Part shown: in pieces, positions 6,458 to 6,977 of the stretch | How positions within the stretch are numbered: the first letter of the stretch is position 1 | Layout: each line of letters begins with the position of its first letter | Assembly: GCA_934702115.1 (NCBI GenBank) | Contig: CAKUYF010000050.1 | Location: 1-6,977, forward strand | Source: an uncultured Eubacteriales bacterium | GTDB taxonomy: Bacteria > Bacillota > Clostridia > Oscillospirales > Acutalibacteraceae | Length of the DNA: 6,977 bases | Direction of reading: 5' to 3' | Program-made: the position numbers and the translations under genes | Notes under the pieces: generated by a model | The model's database searches: none | Seen by the model: the letters and a program-made list of their open reading frames with translations, nothing else | Told to the model about the DNA's origin: nothing

Positions 6458-6534
6458 TGGTCGAGGTGACAGGACTTGAACCTGCGGCTTCCACGTCCCG
6501 AACGTGGCACTCTACCAAACTGAGCTACACCTCG
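6458..6534 (-). tRNA. tRNA-Pro (anticodon CGG)
   Basis: This is a full 77-base cloverleaf on the minus strand. The acceptor CGAGGTG pairs with CACCTCG, the D arm is GCTC...GAGT, and the anticodon stem CCACG/CGTGG holds the loop TTCGGGA, which gives anticodon CGG for codon CCG. The T arm is GCAGG-TTCAAGT-CCTGT, and the 3' ACCA is encoded. A terminator follows directly. The gene may be cotranscribed with tRNA-Gln upstream, since I see no good promoter immediately before it. Confidence 0.95.
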
Positions 6535-6549
6535 TAATTATCAATAAAC

Positions 6550-6735
6550 TTAAAACTTAGTTCGTCTCTTGTGTGAACAAATCATGACAATAATCCAAAT
6601 GGCAAGAATAACCAAACCCCAGATAACTGCAGGTGATTTAATTCCTTCATTCATGAAACCCCAGATCGCACTTCAAACAGTAGAAACAATCAAAAAAATA
6701 TCTAAAACTATAGACCACGTATTCTTGTTTTTCAC
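6550..6735 (-). pseudogene. Second tiny membrane ORF, interrupted by in-frame TGA
   Basis: GTG at 6733-6735 overlaps the TGA of the preceding ORF by four bases. The frame reads VKNKNTWSIVLDIFLIVSTV, then TGA (6673-6675), then SAIWGFMNEGIKSPAVIWGL, continuing VILAIWIIVMICSHKRRTKF to TAA at 6550-6552. Ignoring the TGA, it would be a 61-residue protein with two hydrophobic helices and a basic tail. It shares LDI at the start of the first helix, F..(D/N)(R/E)GI between helices, and a 16-bp DNA repeat with its neighbour, so the two look like tandem duplicates. The TGA sits where neither helix would be expected to end, so this is probably a nonsense-mutated copy. I recognise no family. The plus-strand frame over the same DNA lacks a ribosome binding site. 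Confidence 0.4.
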
Positions 6736-6890
6736 AATCCATCACTACAAAAAATTCGAACAATCCAACAAATAGCTGCCAAAATCCCACGATCTACAAA
6801 ACTTTTAAGCGAACCTATAAAAAGCAAAACAACCGCTAAAATATCTAAAACTAAAAAAGCTCTTTTATGTTTTATAAACCATCCAATCAT
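6732..6890 (-). CDS. Tiny predicted membrane protein between tRNA genes
   Basis: This 52-residue frame starts MIGWFIKHKRAFLVLDILAV, with a first hydrophobic helix at about residues 11-27 (AFLVLDILAVVLLFIGS) and a second at about 35-48 (GILAAICWIVRIFC). The basic KHKR before helix 1 suggests the N-terminus stays inside. No ribosome binding site is visible, and the ATG lies only 17 bases past the CCA end of tRNA-Gln, so it may be a fragment whose start was lost; the frame is open back into the tRNA. It overlaps the next ORF by 4 bases (GTGA), a common sign of translational coupling, and the two are related in sequence. Function unknown. Confidence 0.4.
   Translation of the reverse strand: MIGWFIKHKRAFLVLDILAVVLLFIGSLKSFVDRGILAAICWIVRIFCSDGL
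6838..6853. repeat. 16-bp direct repeat within the tandem membrane ORFs
   Basis: AAAATATCTAAAACTA occurs here and at 6695-6710. On the minus strand both copies encode the V-L-D-I start of the first helix in the two tiny membrane ORFs, supporting a tandem duplication. Confidence 0.6.
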
Positions 6891-6907
6891 AATACCAATT
6901 GAAGATA

Positions 6908-6977
6908 TGGCTGCGGAAGAAGGATTCGAACCCTCACAAACAGAGTCAGAGTCTGCTGTGCTACCGTTACACCATTC
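6908..6977 (-). tRNA. tRNA-Gln (anticodon CTG), 5' end cut by window edge
   Basis: The minus strand shows the last three bases of the 5' acceptor (GAA), the D-loop region TGTAACGGTAGCAC, anticodon stem GCAGA/TCTGT with loop CTCTGAC (anticodon CTG, codon CAG), T arm GAGGG-TTCGAAT-CCTTC, and the acceptor 3' strand TTCCGCA with encoded GCCA. About four 5' bases lie beyond the right edge. Confidence 0.9.

Noticed and set aside
6569..6775. Plus-strand 68-codon ORF
   Set aside because: It starts with TTG and has no ribosome binding site. The opposite strand over the same DNA gives two related hydrophobic ORFs with a coupled overlap, which is the better reading.
1..6977. CRISPR array or rRNA
   Set aside because: No regularly spaced direct repeats and no rRNA-like conserved segments were seen on either strand.

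Overview
The window looks like an accessory island of a low-GC Firmicute, most likely a Clostridia-type gut organism. The evidence is AT-rich DNA, strong AGGAGG-type ribosome binding sites, tRNA genes with encoded CCA ends, and remnants of families common on clostridial mobile elements. I cannot name the species.

Layout from left to right. (1) Positions 1-1256, plus strand, hold the end of a phage tail/baseplate gene cluster: a 5'-partial gene, a gene resembling small phage tail fibre proteins, an unrecognised 158-residue gene, and the first 12 codons of a fourth gene whose start and ribosome binding site survive but whose body is gone. (2) Positions 1257-1913 are a decayed stretch with a nested inverted repeat at the phage breakpoint and no convincing intact gene. 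(3) Positions 1914-5728, minus strand, hold an apparently intact two-gene Type III restriction-modification system: mod (beta-class adenine methyltransferase) followed 2 bp later by res (SF2 helicase/translocase plus PD-(D/E)XK nuclease). A good promoter (TTGTAA, 17 bp, TATAAT with an extended -10) precedes mod, and two copies of a 10-bp inverted repeat flank it. (4) Positions 5817-6416, plus strand, hold mobile-element debris: a frameshifted small protein beginning RLSKK, a serine recombinase fragment without its catalytic serine, and a short ORF ending in a helix-turn-helix-like segment. (5) Positions 6410-6977, minus strand, hold host-type sequence: tRNA-Gln(CTG) (cut by the window edge), two related tiny membrane ORFs (the second interrupted by an in-frame TGA), tRNA-Pro(CGG), and a rho-independent terminator.

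The simplest reading is a Type III R-M operon kept intact between a truncated prophage and the wreckage of a recombinase-bearing element beside a tRNA gene, a common integration hotspot. Mod would methylate one strand of an asymmetric site, and Mod with Res would cut unmethylated DNA. I do not see a clearly new defence system. The points most worth checking are the operator-like repeats at the mod promoter, the composition mosaic inside mod, the tandem membrane ORFs with an internal TGA between tRNA genes, and the possible attachment-site remnant by tRNA-Pro.
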